This document shows positions 62,243 through 64,000 of a stretch of 64,000 nucleotides of DNA, one piece after another (positions within the stretch are counted from its first letter, which is position 1; the number at the start of each line of letters is the position of its first letter). The stretch spans positions 124,001 to 188,000 of the forward strand of contig SNVD02008142.1 of the NCBI GenBank assembly GCA_013180625.2. The letters are read 5' to 3'. The notes below the pieces were generated by a model. The model ran no database searches and was not told where the DNA came from. It was given only the letters and a program-made list of their open reading frames with translations. The position numbers and the translations under genes are program-made. The DNA comes from Boswellia sacra (Eukaryota > Streptophyta > Magnoliopsida > Sapindales > Burseraceae).

Positions 62243-64000
62243 GTATGGATTTGATCCAGGCATTGGTTCATTTTGATAGTTCTTGGAAGATGCAATTGAA
62301 TGACAGTTATGCATACATTGGTGGAAGGTCTAGAGCATTTTGTTTTCAGAGCAGTTTGACATATAATGCCTTCATGGAGCAATTATGCACAAATATGGGT
62401 TGGGATATGAGTTCAATAAAAATTAAACTATTTGTCAAATGCACCACTAGGGGTCCTCTCGTGCCAACTCCTATCAAGAATGACATAGAGTTGACATTCT
62501 TTGTTGATGATATCTTGCAGATCCTCTGACATATACACCAATTCAAGTGACTTTTGAGGAAATGGGAAATCAAACAATTGGGGGATCGGTCCTTCCAAGA
62601 AGCATAGTTGTTCTTATCCCCCATTACTACATGCTGGAAGTGGAAGTAACTTAGTGATTCTACACCAGTATGTGCACAAAAGTTGAGTGATAATGTAGTT
62701 AACACAGTGATCGTATTGCATGGTGGTGGCTCCAATAACTCATGTTCATAATGACCACAACAACTGCTGACTTTTGGTGGCCTAGGCACTGGAGTAATCA
62801 AGAACCCCATGTTTCCCCATGTTAATAACATTTTGAAATTTGAGACATTTGATAATGAAATACATTCTGAGGATGAGAATAACAAAAATGATGATCTCAA
62901 AACTGAATGGAATGGTATTAATAACAGATTGAACCTTTCTTTTCTCCTTTGCATGGTAACAATATCAATGATTTCGTTGTTCACAGTGCCTTGAACGAAG
63001 AGGATGATTTGGGTGCAAGTTAGCCACCATCTCAATTAACTGATCCGGAATCAATCACCCAAGATAATGTTGTGAGCGGTAAAGGAAAGAGACATTCACA
63101 GGTATGTACGAGCAAAGAAGTAATAACAATTATGCATGTTCATATTAAGAGAACTGAATGTGAACCTCGTAGTGCCAATACATTCAGGTGGATGCCTCCT
63201 ATTCCTCCTTGATCCTCCACATGTGAAGAGGAGACCACAACGTTCATTGTTGATGGATTGTATGTTGCTGTAGGTCAAATTTTTTGACAACAAAGGTCAG
63301 CTTTGAGATAAGTTGTCAAAACATGGCATTACAATGAAATTTTTTAGTACAAAGTTAAAAAGTCATCAATAGATCAGTTTGAGGTAGTATGCAACTAACC
63401 ATCATGTAAGTGGCAAGTTAAGGCAACAAAGGTTGTGGATACTAATTTCTTTTAAATTAGGACTTTTAAGGACTAATACATTTGTTTAGGTGTGGGATTG
63501 TACTCAAACCATAAACAAGCATGTGTTGATGTAATTGGAAAACACATCAAGAATAGCATCATCCACTTTTCCAATACCTAAGGAAATTGTGGAGGATATT
63601 CAAAAGGATTTGGGTATCAAAATATCATATCATAAGGCATGGCAAGAAAAGGAGTCTGCTTTGAAAAATCAACAAGGATCTGTTGAAGAATCATTTGCTT
63701 TACTCCCTTAGTACATTTATATGATTGAAAAAGCCAACTCTGGAACTGTGACTCCATTAGAGATAGATGAAGCTAACCATTTTAAATGTTTCTTCATGAG
63801 CATAGGGGCATCAATTTCAGGTTTTTCCTTTATTCGCCTAGTTATTGCAGTTGGTAGGGCTCATCTAAAGGGTAAATAGCAAGGTACTATGTTCTTGGCG
63901 TCTACCATGGATTGAAACAACCAAATATTTCCTTTGGCATTTGGTGTGGGTCATTTTGACAACAATGAATCGTGGACATAGTTCTTGACTTAATTGCACG
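62243..64000 (+). pseudogene. mudrA-like transposase of the second MULE, decayed and cut by the window end
   Basis: After an acceptor at 62241-62242, 62243-62529 encodes the MuDR N-terminal domain (MDLIQALVHFDSSWKMQLND, SYAYIGGRSRAF, MGWDMSSIKIKL). Further on are SANTFRWMPPIPP (about 63170), NHKQACVDVIGKHIKN (63520), KEIVEDIQKDLGIKISYHKA (63580) and YMIEKANSGTVTP. These are collinear with the first MULE's transposase and clearly homologous. In the DDE core the expected VDG reads VGR (about 63855), so the first catalytic Asp is lost. A stop follows two residues later and others are scattered through the core. It cannot be active. Confidence 0.88.

Larger units (their letters stand above)
61430..64000 (+). 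mobile_element. Second Mutator-like element, left part only
   Basis: The left terminal region begins near ggaaatattcaagaaatgcc (about 61435), starting just past the neighbouring MITE. It is followed by a subterminal array of gtctgacaatgtc and cgacactcgatgg words (61900-62120), as in the first MULE, and then a transposase on the plus strand that runs off the window. The right end is not in view, so the length and TIR pairing cannot be confirmed. Confidence 0.75.

Noticed and set aside
62346..63035. 229-codon minus-strand frame
   Set aside because: It overlaps the MuDR domain of the plus-strand transposase and shows no independent motif.
1..64000. tRNA, rRNA, CRISPR or bacterial-type operon signals
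   Set aside because: None was seen by eye; the content is plant nuclear. A tRNA scan was not run, so a diverged tRNA gene could be missed.

Overview
This is nuclear DNA from a flowering plant, almost certainly a eudicot and probably a rosid. The evidence is AT-rich sequence, a plastid carotenoid gene with about a dozen GT-AG introns, and plant-type transposons (Sirevirus copia, MULE, hAT, CACTA, L1) packed and nested between it. The only intact host gene I recognise is a zeta-carotene desaturase (ZDS) at 50925-56643 (+). Its 14 coding exons join in frame to 567 residues. The species cannot be fixed from sequence alone.

Layout. 515-3841: a small Ty1-copia element with 5-bp target duplications that lacks protease and integrase. 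4254-6025 and 6169-6918: two non-autonomous hAT-like elements. About 7375-9057: a non-autonomous MULE-like element. 9713-28513: a large Mutator-like element (MULE) with about 111-bp terminal inverted repeats. It carries a decayed ULP1-type cysteine protease gene (DUF1985 plus C48 peptidase, + strand), a captured and rearranged piece of the RNA polymerase II largest subunit gene, a 0.47-kb palindrome and a decayed mudrA transposase (- strand). This is the gene content of Kaonashi-type MULEs. Two later insertions sit inside it: a 1.4-kb solo LTR in a protease exon (12653-14068) and a Sirevirus (21324-28280).

28514-35610 holds a microsatellite, a non-autonomous CACTA element (29768 to about 32423) and unassigned AT-rich DNA. 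About 35611-48866 is a foldback-like element with inverted repeats of about 0.75-0.85 kb. Inside it lies an L1-type non-LTR element (36465-46784, 13-bp target duplication) that keeps only ORF1. Inside that lies a second, more complete Sirevirus on the minus strand (36830-45165, perfect 5-bp target duplication), so three insertion layers can be read directly.

49463-49976, 60140-60826 and 60868-61405 are hAT-type MITE-like elements that bracket the ZDS neighbourhood. From about 61430 to the window end is the left part of a second MULE, whose transposase is related to the first but has lost its first catalytic aspartate. Apart from ZDS, every protein-coding stretch I recognise belongs to a transposon or was carried by one, and nearly all are broken.
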